Shown: positions 1 to 8,815, counted from the stretch's first letter. The stretch: DNA of 64,000 nucleotides from Amycolatopsis aidingensis (GCF_018885265.1 NZ_CP076538.1:7166001-7230000), one strand, 5' to 3'. Notes: generated by a model from the letters alone, not told the origin. Made by a program: numbers and translations.

Positions 1-121
1 TCGGCCGTTGGGGACGATGCCCGGCGCGGTCGCCACGCACGCCACGCAGCCGTACCGCCGTCACCACAAGCCACCGCTCGGACGGACGTGAGCCCGCCAC
101 AGCTCCGGGAGGTGGCCTGAC

Positions 122-442
122 ATGGGGCGGCCGTGGGCGCGCAGGGAGGTGACGTGTCATAAGCCGTCACGCGCTGGGCGAAACTCGCAGACCACCGGGG
201 CAATTGCCCATGACGGACGCCTGCGTTGACGCAGGCGACGACGAGGGTATGTCGCCCACCATGCCATCGAGGAGCAGCCGGAACCCACGGTGCTGTTCAC
301 GCAGGTTCTGGCGGACCTGAAGATCCAGAAACAGAAACCTGACCGCGATGGTGCGCGTGCATCCGTACCAGGAGCGGCGCTGACGGAGATGCGCGATGCG
401 GCGACCGAGTTCGCCACCAACGTCATGACCCGCAACAGCTAA
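122..442 (+). pseudogene. Degraded short ORF with an internal stop
   Basis: One frame runs from an ATG at 122, preceded by GGGAGG about ten bases upstream, to a TAA at 440-442. It is interrupted by a TGA at 227-229. The part after the stop has coding-like codon use and would encode about 70 residues rich in charged residues, ending in NVMTRNS. I do not recognise the family. It may be a real gene with an in-frame nonsense mutation, or only chance coding-like sequence. The rest of 1-540 shows nothing else convincing. Confidence 0.25.
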
Positions 443-540
443 CCGAGTCATCCGGTTCCGCTCAGCCAGGATGCAGCCCGAGCCAGGCGAGGGTCGTCAC
501 CGTTTGCGGGAAACATCTAACACTGAACGGAGGGCGTGCC

Positions 541-1176
541 GTGGACACTGAGGTAACTGACCGCGTGCGCGGCGGCGACCTTGAGGCGCTTGGTCACTTG
601 TTTGACCTCTACCGGGATGACGCCTACCGGGTAGCGCGGGGTCAAACCTCCTCGCGTTTCGATGCCGATGAGCTGGTGGCCAAGGCGTTCGACAAGACCA
701 TGATGGCGTTGTTGAACGGTCATGGACCTCGTGACGACACATTTTGGGCCTATCTGAGTGTGGTGATCCGACGGGAGGCCGCGGACGCTGGCCGCCGTGC
801 GACAAGAGACCGCGTGCTGGCCGAGCGGATGGCGACGGAACCGACCGTGCCCCACGGGGTCGAGCGGGCAGTGCACGACCGAGTGTTGGTGGCGGCTGCT
901 GCGGAAGCCTACAACCGGTTGTCGCCGCGGCATCGCCTTGTGCTGCGTCTGACCGTGATCGAGCGCCGGAGGAAACCGACGGTGTGCGCGGTGATGGGCC
1001 TGAAGCCGGGTGCGGTGGACGCTCTGGCCTGCCGCGCCCGTAAAGAGCTGCGGCGGTGGTTCACCGAACAGCATCGCGAGCTCGACGCTGCCTCGGATAG
1101 CGAGCAGCTACGGCCACGCGCGTTGCGACACATCGTTACCGTTCACCCCGGTGACAGGCGGAACGAATCACGATGA
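541..1176 (+). CDS. ECF-like RNA polymerase sigma factor
   Basis: The 211-residue protein has the layout of an extracytoplasmic-function sigma factor, which redirects RNA polymerase to a small regulon. An N-terminal region-2-like helical segment (about residues 5-80, with ALGHLFDLYRDDAYRVA) is followed by a region-4 helix-turn-helix at about 120-175 (NRLSPRHRLVLRLTVIE, then GLKPGAVDALACRARKEL). The start is a GTG preceded by CGGAGGG. The C-terminal 40 residues form a short charged tail without a clear domain. No anti-sigma gene follows. The stop overlaps the start of a 43-codon ORF by ATGA. The family call is good; the regulon is unknown. Confidence 0.8.
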   Translation: MDTEVTDRVRGGDLEALGHLFDLYRDDAYRVARGQTSSRFDADELVAKAFDKTMMALLNGHGPRDDTFWAYLSVVIRREAADAGRRATRDRVLAERMATEPTVPHGVERAVHDRVLVAAAAEAYNRLSPRHRLVLRLTVIERRRKPTVCAVMGLKPGAVDALACRARKELRRWFTEQHRELDAASDSEQLRPRALRHIVTVHPGDRRNESR

Positions 1177-1304
1177 GGCTACTCAACGGCCAGCAACGCG
1201 TCCTGTGTCGCGCTTGTTTCGTGGACGAGCAATCCACGTCGACGTGCCCTCCCCGGAAGCGAGGTCGAGCTGGGATCACCGGTCCGCCTACGACGTGCCG
1301 GTGA
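1173..1304 (+). CDS. Tiny cysteine-containing ORF coupled to the sigma gene
   Basis: A 43-codon ORF starts at an ATG that overlaps the sigma-factor stop (ATGA), the usual sign of translational coupling. The product holds four cysteines, including CRAC near residue 12 and a third at residue 25, and many Arg and Pro residues, which loosely resembles a zinc ribbon. It is shorter than known anti-sigma factors. It could be a small regulator of the sigma factor or a chance ORF. Only the overlap and the cysteine spacing support it. Confidence 0.3.
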   Translation: MRLLNGQQRVLCRACFVDEQSTSTCPPRKRGRAGITGPPTTCR

Positions 1305-1358
1305 CCTCGGGTGAAGCTGTCTTGACGTTCCGCAACTCGCCACGGGGTGTACTGGTTC

Positions 1359-2543
1359 CTACAGCACTCGCTGCTCCCATTCGAGATGGTGGTCATGGAG
1401 CCAGGAAGGTGGTGCCATCGCGCCGTTCTGCGCGGCTCGCGCGATCGCCTGGTCACGCTTTCGCTGGGCGAGCCAACGGGGCATGCGTCGCCGCTGAGCG
1501 GTGCGTCCCGCCCCTCGGGCGACGACGCGTTCGACCCGCTCCCGGCGGACACCTTCGAACACCCTCAGCGCATGCTGCGGGTCGTCGGCGTCCCGGAGAC
1601 ATTGGGCGAGAACGACGGCGTCTTCAAGGGCCAACGCAGCGCCTTGCTCGGTGGCCGGCGGGACCGCGTGCGCGGCATCGCCGATCACCACCATGGACCC
1701 GTTGTGCCAGCTCGCGAGATCACGGACCTCCCGCGGGCTGGTCGCGAGGATGACATCGGCGGCGCGGATGATTGCGCTAGCGGGCGTTCGGTCGCGGCGG
1801 AACAGTTTGAGGAGCCTGCTGCGCAGGGCTTCCACGTTGGTGGCCTGTGCGGAGTCGAGGGGCGCATCGGCGGGGATGCTGCCGAACCAATAGTAGTCTC
1901 CAGCAGCGCTGGTGTACCCGAAGGTCGCGTTCTTGCCCCAGAAGATCTTGAATGCGTCCGGCGAAGGTGAGGCCGAGACCGACTGGGCGGTGTATCCGTG
2001 GAGGATGTGTACGCCGCAGAAGCGCGGCTCCGGCGCTGACGGGTCGACGAGCCCGCGTACGGTCGAGTGGATCCCATCCGCACCGATCAGGACCTCAGCT
2101 TCGGCGGTGGTGCCGTCGTCGAAGGTCGCCAGCACACCGGTGTCGGTCGTTTTGGCCGTGGTCAGGCTCTTGCCGAGTTCAACCGTCGCGCCCCGTTGCT
2201 CTGCTTCCTCCCGGAGGATCCGAGCCAGCTTCGCCCGGGGCACGGCGCGGGGCGGCTCCTGGTCGGGGCCGCTGCTGAGCCGTACCGTGCCGAGCTGGCG
2301 ACCGGTCCCCGAGCCCAGGTCGGTGCGGAGCAGGAGTGCGGACGCCTCAATGACTGCCTGGTGTGCGCCGATTGCACGCAGTGCGTCGAGTCCATTGCGC
2401 GGCAAGCGTAGGGCGGCACCAGAGTAGTCGCCGGCGTCCCGGCGCGCTTCGTACACCGTGGCCGCGATACCAGCCTGTCCCAGCGCCAATGCCGCCGCGG
2501 AACCGGCGATACCGCCTCCCGCGATAAGAATCCGCCGAGTCAC
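1359..2543 (-). CDS. FAD-dependent aromatic-ring-type monooxygenase
   Basis: The 394-residue protein is a class A flavoprotein monooxygenase of the PHBH family, which uses NAD(P)H and O2 to hydroxylate a small substrate. The N-terminus carries the Rossmann FAD motif GGGIAG (residues 8-13) and an acidic strand end (VYEAR). A central VLIGADGIHSTVR matches the DG motif, and VVIGDAAHAVPP is the GD motif that binds the FAD ribityl. The length is normal. It is the last gene of a four-gene operon with XRE, ImmA/IrrE and MAB_1171c genes, each joined by a 4-base ATGA overlap. The substrate cannot be told from sequence. Confidence 0.88.
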   Translation of the reverse strand: MTRRILIAGGGIAGSAAALALGQAGIAATVYEARRDAGDYSGAALRLPRNGLDALRAIGAHQAVIEASALLLRTDLGSGTGRQLGTVRLSSGPDQEPPRAVPRAKLARILREEAEQRGATVELGKSLTTAKTTDTGVLATFDDGTTAEAEVLIGADGIHSTVRGLVDPSAPEPRFCGVHILHGYTAQSVSASPSPDAFKIFWGKNATFGYTSAAGDYYWFGSIPADAPLDSAQATNVEALRSRLLKLFRRDRTPASAIIRAADVILATSPREVRDLASWHNGSMVVIGDAAHAVPPATEQGAALALEDAVVLAQCLRDADDPQHALRVFEGVRRERVERVVARGAGRTAQRRRMPRWLAQRKRDQAIARAAQNGAMAPPSWLHDHHLEWEQRVL

Positions 2544-3649
2544 GCAGTACCTCCCGCCGGGATGCCTTCAGCGCGGGCGAGGGTCCGCGAGAGCATGATC
2601 AGTTCGTGCACGTCGGCGTCGACACCGGTGGTGGTCGGTATCGCGATGGGTACAGCATGCGATGGAGCCGGTTGGTTTGCGGCGTGGGCGCGCAGAGCTT
2701 CCCGGAGCAAATCAGCCACCGGCTTGTCCTCCCTGTGGTTCTGGCGTAGTTGGGCGATATATGGGCTGATGCGGACAAGTCCGTCGCGGCACTCGATGAC
2801 GCGGCGGTAGTAGCGGCGATGCACTCCGACCAGTCCGATGACATCCCACGGCTTACGGGGCACTCGGCTGAGTGCGTCCTCAGGAAACTCCTTATGCAAG
2901 ATAGTCCACAATGGATCTAAATCCTGGACGGCTCGCCGGTGACGCCACCACACCCGGATGGCTGTCAATCTCATGCGGGCTGCCGGATAGAGCAAACCAA
3001 TCGTAATGGCCACGAGAGCCAGGACGGCGACATAGCCGGTGGGGATGGCCAGCGTCATGGGCACCGAACCCGTGAACCAATAGACGAAGTCCACGACGAG
3101 GAACACGGCCAAGCTGGTCGCCATCACCGCGAACCCCGCGGCTGCCAACCGCAGTCCCCAGGCGAGTCTGCGTTCGCCCTGCCGTGCGTAGCGCAGCGCC
3201 GAGCGTGTGCAGGCCACGAATATGACACCCATGAACAGATTCGCTGTGACATAGATGACGGACGTATGTTGCTGCGAGATGGCTTTCGGTGCGGCGGCAG
3301 CCGTACCGACCAGCACCGCGATCTCCAGGGTCAGCGCCAGTGCGTTCCTCCGCGTCCGTCGTGCGGCCTCGGCACGGGCGAGAGTCGCGGCGTCGAAGAA
3401 AAACAACAAGGAGACACACGCCGCCGATATCGGGACATACCAGGCAACTGCAGCCCACACGGGCCCGCCCTGAGACAGGGTCGCGTTCTCGGTGATCGCA
3501 CGCAGCACCTGCCCGAGAAGCGCGAACGCGAGAAAGGCCACAATGGCCTGTAACGGTAGATTCGCCGGCTGGCGGGCCAACTGGTACCCCTTCCAGATCA
3601 GCGCGGCGACCAAGCACACGATCAGTACGTCGTCGATCAGCCAGCTCAT
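2540..3649 (-). CDS. MAB_1171c-like multipass membrane protein
   Basis: This is a 369-residue integral membrane protein. The first 230 residues contain about seven hydrophobic helices (starting DVLIVCLVAALIW and ending LALVAITIGLLY). A soluble C-terminal domain of about 140 residues follows, with an RRYYRRVIECRDGLV segment. The layout matches the MAB_1171c putative-transporter family, which in actinomycetes sits beside XRE and ImmA/IrrE genes. The frame stays open further upstream, but the ATG at 3649 overlaps the upstream stop (ATGA) and is preferred. Transport has not been shown for the family, so membrane sensing or anchoring is equally possible. Confidence 0.75.
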   Translation of the reverse strand: MSWLIDDVLIVCLVAALIWKGYQLARQPANLPLQAIVAFLAFALLGQVLRAITENATLSQGGPVWAAVAWYVPISAACVSLLFFFDAATLARAEAARRTRRNALALTLEIAVLVGTAAAAPKAISQQHTSVIYVTANLFMGVIFVACTRSALRYARQGERRLAWGLRLAAAGFAVMATSLAVFLVVDFVYWFTGSVPMTLAIPTGYVAVLALVAITIGLLYPAARMRLTAIRVWWRHRRAVQDLDPLWTILHKEFPEDALSRVPRKPWDVIGLVGVHRRYYRRVIECRDGLVRISPYIAQLRQNHREDKPVADLLREALRAHAANQPAPSHAVPIAIPTTTGVDADVHELIMLSRTLARAEGIPAGGTA

Positions 3650-4200
3650 AGCCACCCCATCCGGGCGCCGAGGGCCGTGTCCATCCCGCGTGCCGCGCCC
3701 TGCGACGGACGCGGTGCGGCGACGTCGAGCACCGATGCCCACTCCAGGATGATGGTGGCGACGGTTTCCGCCTCGCGTTCCTGGGTATTGCCATAGGAGG
3801 TGCGTCGGAGAGCGCGGCGCACAGCGTCTGACGCCATGGCAGAGTATTGCTCGCGCAGACGATCGGGGGTCGTGCCCGGATAGAGTTCGGCGAGCAGAGC
3901 ATCGTCTTCCTCGTCGCTCTGGTGGCCGGCGAGGATGTGCCCGAGCTCGTGCAGGATGATGTGATCTTGGTGGAGTTGGCTGGTTTCCTGCTGGTACAAG
4001 ATGTACTCCACCCGTTTGGTGGAGATCCACACTCCGAACGGGCCGGGTACGGGGATCGGGTGCGCGACCAGTTCGATCGGCTTTCCCCGAACTTCGCCCA
4101 TCCGGTGGCACAGGTCGGTCACATCCAGCGGCGGGCGGACATCGAGCTTGCTCAGTAGCTGTCGGCACTGTCTGCGCAGTTTTCGCTCGCCCATGGTCAA
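3646..4200 (-). CDS. ImmA/IrrE-type zinc metallo-endopeptidase
   Basis: The 184-residue protein carries the zincin motif HELGH at residues 84-88 inside IILHELGHILAGH, followed by a Glu-rich segment and EREAETVATIIL, which probably supplies the third zinc ligand. ImmA/IrrE peptidases cleave a partner XRE repressor and so relieve repression. The gene lies directly downstream of an XRE regulator (4-base overlap) and upstream of a membrane protein and a monooxygenase, which fits a repressor/protease switch. The inducing signal is unknown. The family call rests on the motif plus context. Confidence 0.85.
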   Translation of the reverse strand: MTMGERKLRRQCRQLLSKLDVRPPLDVTDLCHRMGEVRGKPIELVAHPIPVPGPFGVWISTKRVEYILYQQETSQLHQDHIILHELGHILAGHQSDEEDDALLAELYPGTTPDRLREQYSAMASDAVRRALRRTSYGNTQEREAETVATIILEWASVLDVAAPRPSQGAARGMDTALGARMGWL

Positions 4201-4691
4201 CCCTCCCGCCTGCGGGCCGAGCCGCCATCCCGTGACTGGTTCGAGCCGCCCTTTCGCTCGACCTGCTCAAGTCGGTACACGACGTCGACCAGGTCCATCA
4301 CCTGCCGCCGTCCCTCCGGGGACAGTTCGCCTGCTCGCATGGCCAACAGTTGCGCATCGCTGCTACCCGCCATCTCCGTCAGGCGTTCCTGCTCGGCCTT
4401 GATCTCAGCCAGTTTCGCATCGATTCGCTCGGAGTGTTCATCGTCGAAGAAGTAGCTGACCGGAACCTCGAAGAAGTGCGCGAGACCACGCAGGTGTTGG
4501 GCGGTGGGGTTGTCTCTGACGCCATTGCGCAGCTGCCAGATGTAGCTGTGGGAGATCGTCTTAACAGTCTTAGTGGCGCGGACCGCCTCGGCGACCTGCT
4601 CGTTGGTGTACTCCTTGCCGTCCGGCCGTCTCACCATCTCGAACAAATAGTTCAGTTTGCTGGCCAAGCTCCGGTTCGTTTGTTCCGCCAT
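4197..4691 (-). CDS. XRE-family helix-turn-helix regulator
   Basis: The 164-residue DNA-binding protein has an N-terminal XRE helix-turn-helix (about residues 8-80: YTNEQVAEAVRA, then ISHSYIWQLRNG, and HLRGLAHFFEVPVSYFF). A C-terminal helical, charged region (AEIKAEQERLTEMA) could dimerise or serve as the target of the adjacent ImmA/IrrE peptidase. It is the first gene of the four-gene operon and probably autoregulates from the 189-base gap shared with the divergent GGDEF gene. Confidence 0.85.
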   Translation of the reverse strand: MAEQTNRSLASKLNYLFEMVRRPDGKEYTNEQVAEAVRATKTVKTISHSYIWQLRNGVRDNPTAQHLRGLAHFFEVPVSYFFDDEHSERIDAKLAEIKAEQERLTEMAGSSDAQLLAMRAGELSPEGRRQVMDLVDVVYRLEQVERKGGSNQSRDGGSARRREG

Positions 4692-4880
4692 GGCCGCCTC
4701 CCGCGCCCGGTCGTCTCTACTGTCTCAGTAACACTCGATCAGGTGGCCACTTTTTCTTCAGTTGAAATCGCTGGTCACGTCAGTTTAGACTCCATCGGAC
4801 CCGTACTCAACTGGTGCGAAACTAGCCGTCACTCGGATGGTCTACGGCAAGTGCATCGGCCAGTCGAATGGAGGGTCACG
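4692..4880. promoter_or_regulatory. Divergent regulatory gap between XRE operon and GGDEF gene
   Basis: This 189-base gap separates two divergent genes and must hold both promoters. It is less GC-rich than its surroundings, with an AT-rich run near 4750 (ACTTTTTCTTCAGTTGAAA). I could not fix -35/-10 boxes or an operator with confidence. The GGAGGG at 4870-4875 is the ribosome-binding site of the GGDEF gene. Confidence 0.4.
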
Positions 4881-5549
4881 ATGCAAGCCACCTCGACCGC
4901 TCTCGCAGCGGAAGCGACAACAAGAACAAGACCACGCTGCAGTGCTGGTGGTCAGCCGCTCGGCTACACCACGACCGACCACTTGACCGGATTGCTCGAT
5001 CGCTGGAGTTGGGATAAGCGAGCTGTCCGTGAACTTCGGCGCGATCGCCGACCGTCCATCCTGCTGTTGCTCGATCTCGATCGCTTCAAAACGGTCAATG
5101 ACACGTTTGGCCACTTGGCCGGTGATGAGATCTTGCAGGCTGTCGCGGGCATCATCAAGGACGCTGTGCGGGCGAGCGACATCGTCGGCCGCTACGGCGG
5201 ACATGGCGGCGACGAGTTTCTCGTGCTGCTGCCTGCCACTGTTCCCGCGCACGGCCTCCGGGTCGCGCGCCGTATCCGTAGCCGGATTCGACAAGCGCAC
5301 ATCGATGTCCTGTCGGCTGACGGCCGGTCGGAGACGATCACGCGTCTAAGCGTCTCGATCGGCCTGACTGTTCGGTCCCCAGCGGATGAAGGCGACCTTC
5401 GGCAACTGGTTCGCCGTGCCGATGCGGCACTACTGCTCGCCAAACACGATGGCCGAGACCGCATTCAAATCGACAATCAACTAATCGGGCTCGACATGGG
5501 ACCACCGCTCCACCGACGTGCGCCGGGGTCAGGGACGTCGCGAAGATGA
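4881..5549 (+). CDS. GGDEF-domain protein with three-residue insert at the signature
   Basis: The 222-residue soluble protein is almost entirely one GGDEF domain, the fold that makes cyclic di-GMP from two GTP. It has LTGLLDRWSWD, a metal-binding LLLDLDRFKTVND segment, and a signature reading RYGGHGGDEF instead of the usual RYGGDEF. That is three extra residues in the active-site hairpin. An inhibitory-site RxxD (RASD) lies at the normal distance from the first GG. The ATG at 4881 follows GGAGGG. The frame is open further upstream only as antisense of the XRE gene. Whether the loop insertion leaves the enzyme active cannot be judged here. No PAS, GAF or membrane segment is present. Confidence 0.82.
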   Translation: MQATSTALAAEATTRTRPRCSAGGQPLGYTTTDHLTGLLDRWSWDKRAVRELRRDRRPSILLLLDLDRFKTVNDTFGHLAGDEILQAVAGIIKDAVRASDIVGRYGGHGGDEFLVLLPATVPAHGLRVARRIRSRIRQAHIDVLSADGRSETITRLSVSIGLTVRSPADEGDLRQLVRRADAALLLAKHDGRDRIQIDNQLIGLDMGPPLHRRAPGSGTSRR

Positions 5550-5684
5550 CCACCGACAAATCACCCATCCGTGGGGCGGGGCGTTAGGGGGAACCGCTCC
5601 ACCGGTCATCACGCCACGGAGCGCGAGGGGTGGAAGCGGCTGCCACTGGAGTGACAGATGAGGCAGATGTGCAGGGGGAGGTCC

Positions 5685-7964
5685 ATGAATACCGTCAACA
5701 GTTTCGCCGCCGCGGTGCACCGGCTCAGACGGGCACGGGGCCTGTCGCTAGGTGCTGTCGCAACGAAGAGCGGCCTCAGCCAGAGCTACCTGTCGAAGAT
5801 GCTGCACGGGCACCGTTCACTGCCCCTTATGACGGTGGGCAGGATCGACGAATTCCTGGAGGCTGGCGGCGAGCTGGTCCGCATCGCGCAAGAGCAGAGC
5901 GGAGGCGGGCTGGCACTGCCGCAGCCGAGGCAGCTGCCGCCTGCTGCCGCTGACTTCGTTGGCCGCGAAGAGTACTTGCACCGGATGGACAAGGCGCTGA
6001 TCGAGCAGGACCGACCCGGCGCTGTGGTTACCGCCGTCATCGAGGGCGGCTTCTGGGTGGGCAAAACCGAACTGGCACTGCAATGGGCAGCCCGCGTGCA
6101 GGAGCGTTTCCCAGGTGGGTGCCTGTTCGCCGATCTGCGCGGACGCGCCCTCGGCCCGCCTGCCGATCCAAGCGAGGTGCTGGACGGCTTCCTGCGCGCC
6201 CTTGGCGCCGGACCCGATGCCCTGCATGGCTCTCTGCAGGACCGTGCCGCGTGGTACCGCTCGCTCCTTGTCCGGCAGCCCGCTGTGGTCGTGCTGGACA
6301 ACATCGCCAGCTACGACCAGGTGCAACATCTCCTTCCCGGCGCCGGAAGCGCCGTGGTGCTCACCAGCCGCGAGCGCCAAGCAGCACTGCTCGGCGCTCG
6401 CGGTGGCCTGCGCATCGAGCTACCGCCACTGACGCGCGACGAAGCGCTCGAGCTGCTGCGGCGACGAGTCGGCGAGGCCAGAGTCGGCGCTGACCCCCTG
6501 TCCGCGGAGACCGTGATACGTCGATGCGGGTGCCTACCGATGGCCGTGCGCATCGCCGCCGAGCACGTCCAGCAACGTCGCTACCGCACATTGGAGTACC
6601 TCGCCGGGGAGTTGGCTACGGCAGCGCGTCGACTGGACCCGTTCATCTCCGCCGATCCGGCCGTTTCCATCCACACCGCCATCGACGTGTCCTACCTTGC
6701 CCTGCCTCCTCTTGCCGCTCGGGTGTTCCGGCTGCTGGGTATCAGCCCTGCCTACCTCGTTAGCCCCGAATCGACCGCGGCGCTCACCGGCCTCGACCTG
6801 GCCAGAGTTCAACGAGCGCTCGATGTCCTGTACGGCGCGCACCTCCTTGACGACGCCCCTGCCGGTCGGATGCGTATGAACCGCTTGCTGCGGGCCTACG
6901 CCGCCCAGCGGGCCGTGGTCGAGGAGTCCCTGTCCGAGGTGGAACGAGCGCGTGACCGAGTCCTGCGCTGGTACACCGCGACCGCGTGGGCCGCCAGCAA
7001 CGCGCTGGCGGCCAACTGGTCCGAGGCCGGTCTCACTCCGGAGAACACCACCGAGGTCGTGCCGATTACCTTCGCCGAGAACGACTACGACGCCGCGATG
7101 GCTTGGTGCGACGCTGAGGTCGAAACCGCCATTCACGTGGCCCGCCATGCGCGAAGCTACACCGCCAGCGACGCGGTATGGATGCTGCCGGCGATGTTCC
7201 TGCCCTACTTCCACCTGACGAAGAACTGGAGTAGCTGGCTGGCCGCGGCGACCGAAGGACTCACAGCTGCCCGCGCGGCCAGGAACCAGGCAGGCATCGC
7301 CCGCTGCACCCAGAGCCTAGGCTGGGTGTTAAACGAGCTCGGCCGCATGGCCGAAGGCGCCGAACACCTCCGGGAAGCCATCCGCCTGCAAACCGAGATC
7401 GGCGACGACCGTGCACGCGCCTGGAGCGAGTTCGGCCTTGCTTCAACCCACACCGCCTTCAACCGCCACAGCGACGCCTGCGAGGCATACCTGCGCGCCG
7501 AGGAGCTGTTCGCGGCAGCCGGCGTCGACCTCGGCGTTGCGGTAACCCGCGCCATGTTGTCCGACACTTACCAGGCCCTCGGCAAGACCGGCGACGCTAG
7601 CTCCTGCGCCCACGACGCACTCGCCCGCGCCCAGAAACTATCCTCGAAGCCGGTCACCGGCCTGGCCCACCACCGTCTCGGACTGGTCCTGCTCCACCAA
7701 CAGCAGTACCGGCCGGCTTTGACGCATTTCGATGCTGCTCTCGCCCTGCGCCGAGCCAGCCGGGAACGATGGGGCGAAGCGGAAACCCTCATCGCCCGCG
7801 CCGAGGCACTGTCGAACCTGAGAGATCCCCGTGGCGCGCGCGACTCCTATGAGGCTGCCGCCAGCATCTTCGAAACCTTGCGCGATCCTCGCGCACTCGA
7901 GGTCCAAGCACACGTCGTCACGCTCAACGCCTGCCTCGGACCCCACGGCGACACCACCGCCTGA
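5685..7964 (+). CDS. HTH / NB-ARC (STAND) ATPase / TPR regulator
   Basis: This 759-residue protein resembles signal-transduction STAND ATPases. An XRE helix-turn-helix occupies about residues 5-65 (GLSLGAVATKSGLSQSYLSK). An NB-ARC nucleotide-binding module spans about 90-400, with a P-loop at 121-128 reading GGFWVGKT, a Walker B AVVVLDNI and LTSRERQ. A winged-helix region follows, and the C-terminal half (about 500-750) is TPR-like helices. The usual NB-ARC loop is GMGGVGKT, so two glycines are replaced by Phe-Trp while Lys and Thr remain. The start at 5685 follows GGGGGAGG; an upstream ATG in frame lacks a ribosome site. It stands alone with no obvious target gene. Confidence 0.85.
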   Translation: MNTVNSFAAAVHRLRRARGLSLGAVATKSGLSQSYLSKMLHGHRSLPLMTVGRIDEFLEAGGELVRIAQEQSGGGLALPQPRQLPPAAADFVGREEYLHRMDKALIEQDRPGAVVTAVIEGGFWVGKTELALQWAARVQERFPGGCLFADLRGRALGPPADPSEVLDGFLRALGAGPDALHGSLQDRAAWYRSLLVRQPAVVVLDNIASYDQVQHLLPGAGSAVVLTSRERQAALLGARGGLRIELPPLTRDEALELLRRRVGEARVGADPLSAETVIRRCGCLPMAVRIAAEHVQQRRYRTLEYLAGELATAARRLDPFISADPAVSIHTAIDVSYLALPPLAARVFRLLGISPAYLVSPESTAALTGLDLARVQRALDVLYGAHLLDDAPAGRMRMNRLLRAYAAQRAVVEESLSEVERARDRVLRWYTATAWAASNALAANWSEAGLTPENTTEVVPITFAENDYDAAMAWCDAEVETAIHVARHARSYTASDAVWMLPAMFLPYFHLTKNWSSWLAAATEGLTAARAARNQAGIARCTQSLGWVLNELGRMAEGAEHLREAIRLQTEIGDDRARAWSEFGLASTHTAFNRHSDACEAYLRAEELFAAAGVDLGVAVTRAMLSDTYQALGKTGDASSCAHDALARAQKLSSKPVTGLAHHRLGLVLLHQQQYRPALTHFDAALALRRASRERWGEAETLIARAEALSNLRDPRGARDSYEAAASIFETLRDPRALEVQAHVVTLNACLGPHGDTTA

Positions 7965-8440
7965 ACCAGGCCTTCCGGCTACCGGCAGCAGGCGTCCACC
8001 CTTGTCGCTGCATCAACCGGCAGCTGGCGGCGAACTCGGATCCCTCTCCAGGGCTTACCTGCTCAATTATCGCGCTAACATAAAAACAAAAGGGCCTTTT
8101 GTTGAAAACAGTTGCCATCTTGACAGGAGCGAGACAAAAGTAGCACAAAAACAGGACAGGTTTGTCCTTCGAAACTCGTTCCCTGGCGATGCCCGGTCAT
8201 CCATAGTGGAGGAATGCGAGCCGATCGTCCTGTCGTAACCAGCCACTACCGGGGCCTCGAGTCGCTCGGTTTGCGGAACCTGGTGGTACCCAACCGGCTC
8301 GGGGTTCCGTCCGGTGCTGACCGGTCCGCCGCGGCGCGCAATGCAGGGGTGAGAAACGAGCAGTCACTGGGCAAGTCGCCCTGAGCCCTGCACGACAACC
8401 AGGAATTTTTCTCACGCATCAACTTTTCAAGGGGAAGACT
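7965..8440. promoter_or_regulatory. Intergenic region with two inverted repeats
   Basis: No convincing gene lies in these 476 bases. A 19-base palindrome at 8085-8103 (AACAAAAGG-G-CCTTTTGTT) sits in an AT-rich stretch, and a second inverted repeat lies at 8153-8168 (AGGACA-GGTT-TGTCCT). The first could be an operator or a terminator of the upstream STAND gene. The second may be an operator for the secreted-protein gene 270 bases downstream. No protein link can be made from sequence alone. Confidence 0.45.
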
Positions 8441-8815
8441 ATGACAACGAAGAAGCGATACGGCCGTATGGCATCTGGCTCCCTCGTGCTCGCCGCTGCG
8501 GTTGCTGGCGGTACTTTGATCGGAACTGGACCAGCGTCAGCGAACGTCAACACGGCCTACGCATACTCCCCAGCCGCGGCCGAGGAACGCTGTGGCTACC
8601 TCGGCTATGGCAAGTATCGACACTGCGATGGGGGAACGGGATCGACCATAATGCTCGATGTCGAGGATATTTGGGGAAACATCGGACGCTACTGCGTCGG
8701 GCCGGGCGTCACCAATCTTCAGCCGACTTTCGAATGGCGCGTCATCGGTGCATGGTGGAACGGTGGCGTGGGATGCTGGCCCGGCAGAGTTCGGGGCTTC
8801 GCCGCTATCAGGTAG
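8441..8815 (+). CDS. Small secreted cysteine-containing protein (DUF6355-like)
   Basis: The 124-residue precursor has a clear signal peptide: a basic TTKKRYGR start, a hydrophobic LVLAAAVAGGTLIG and an Ala-x-Ala-like cleavage site after GPASA. The mature part is about 90 residues with four cysteines and a pattern of CGYLGYGKYRHC, RYCVGPG and GAWWNGGVGC. This resembles the DUF6355 family of small secreted actinobacterial proteins, whose function is not established. The start follows AAGGGGAAG. Two disulfides are likely. The family call is by pattern memory only. Confidence 0.65.
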   Translation: MTTKKRYGRMASGSLVLAAAVAGGTLIGTGPASANVNTAYAYSPAAAEERCGYLGYGKYRHCDGGTGSTIMLDVEDIWGNIGRYCVGPGVTNLQPTFEWRVIGAWWNGGVGCWPGRVRGFAAIR

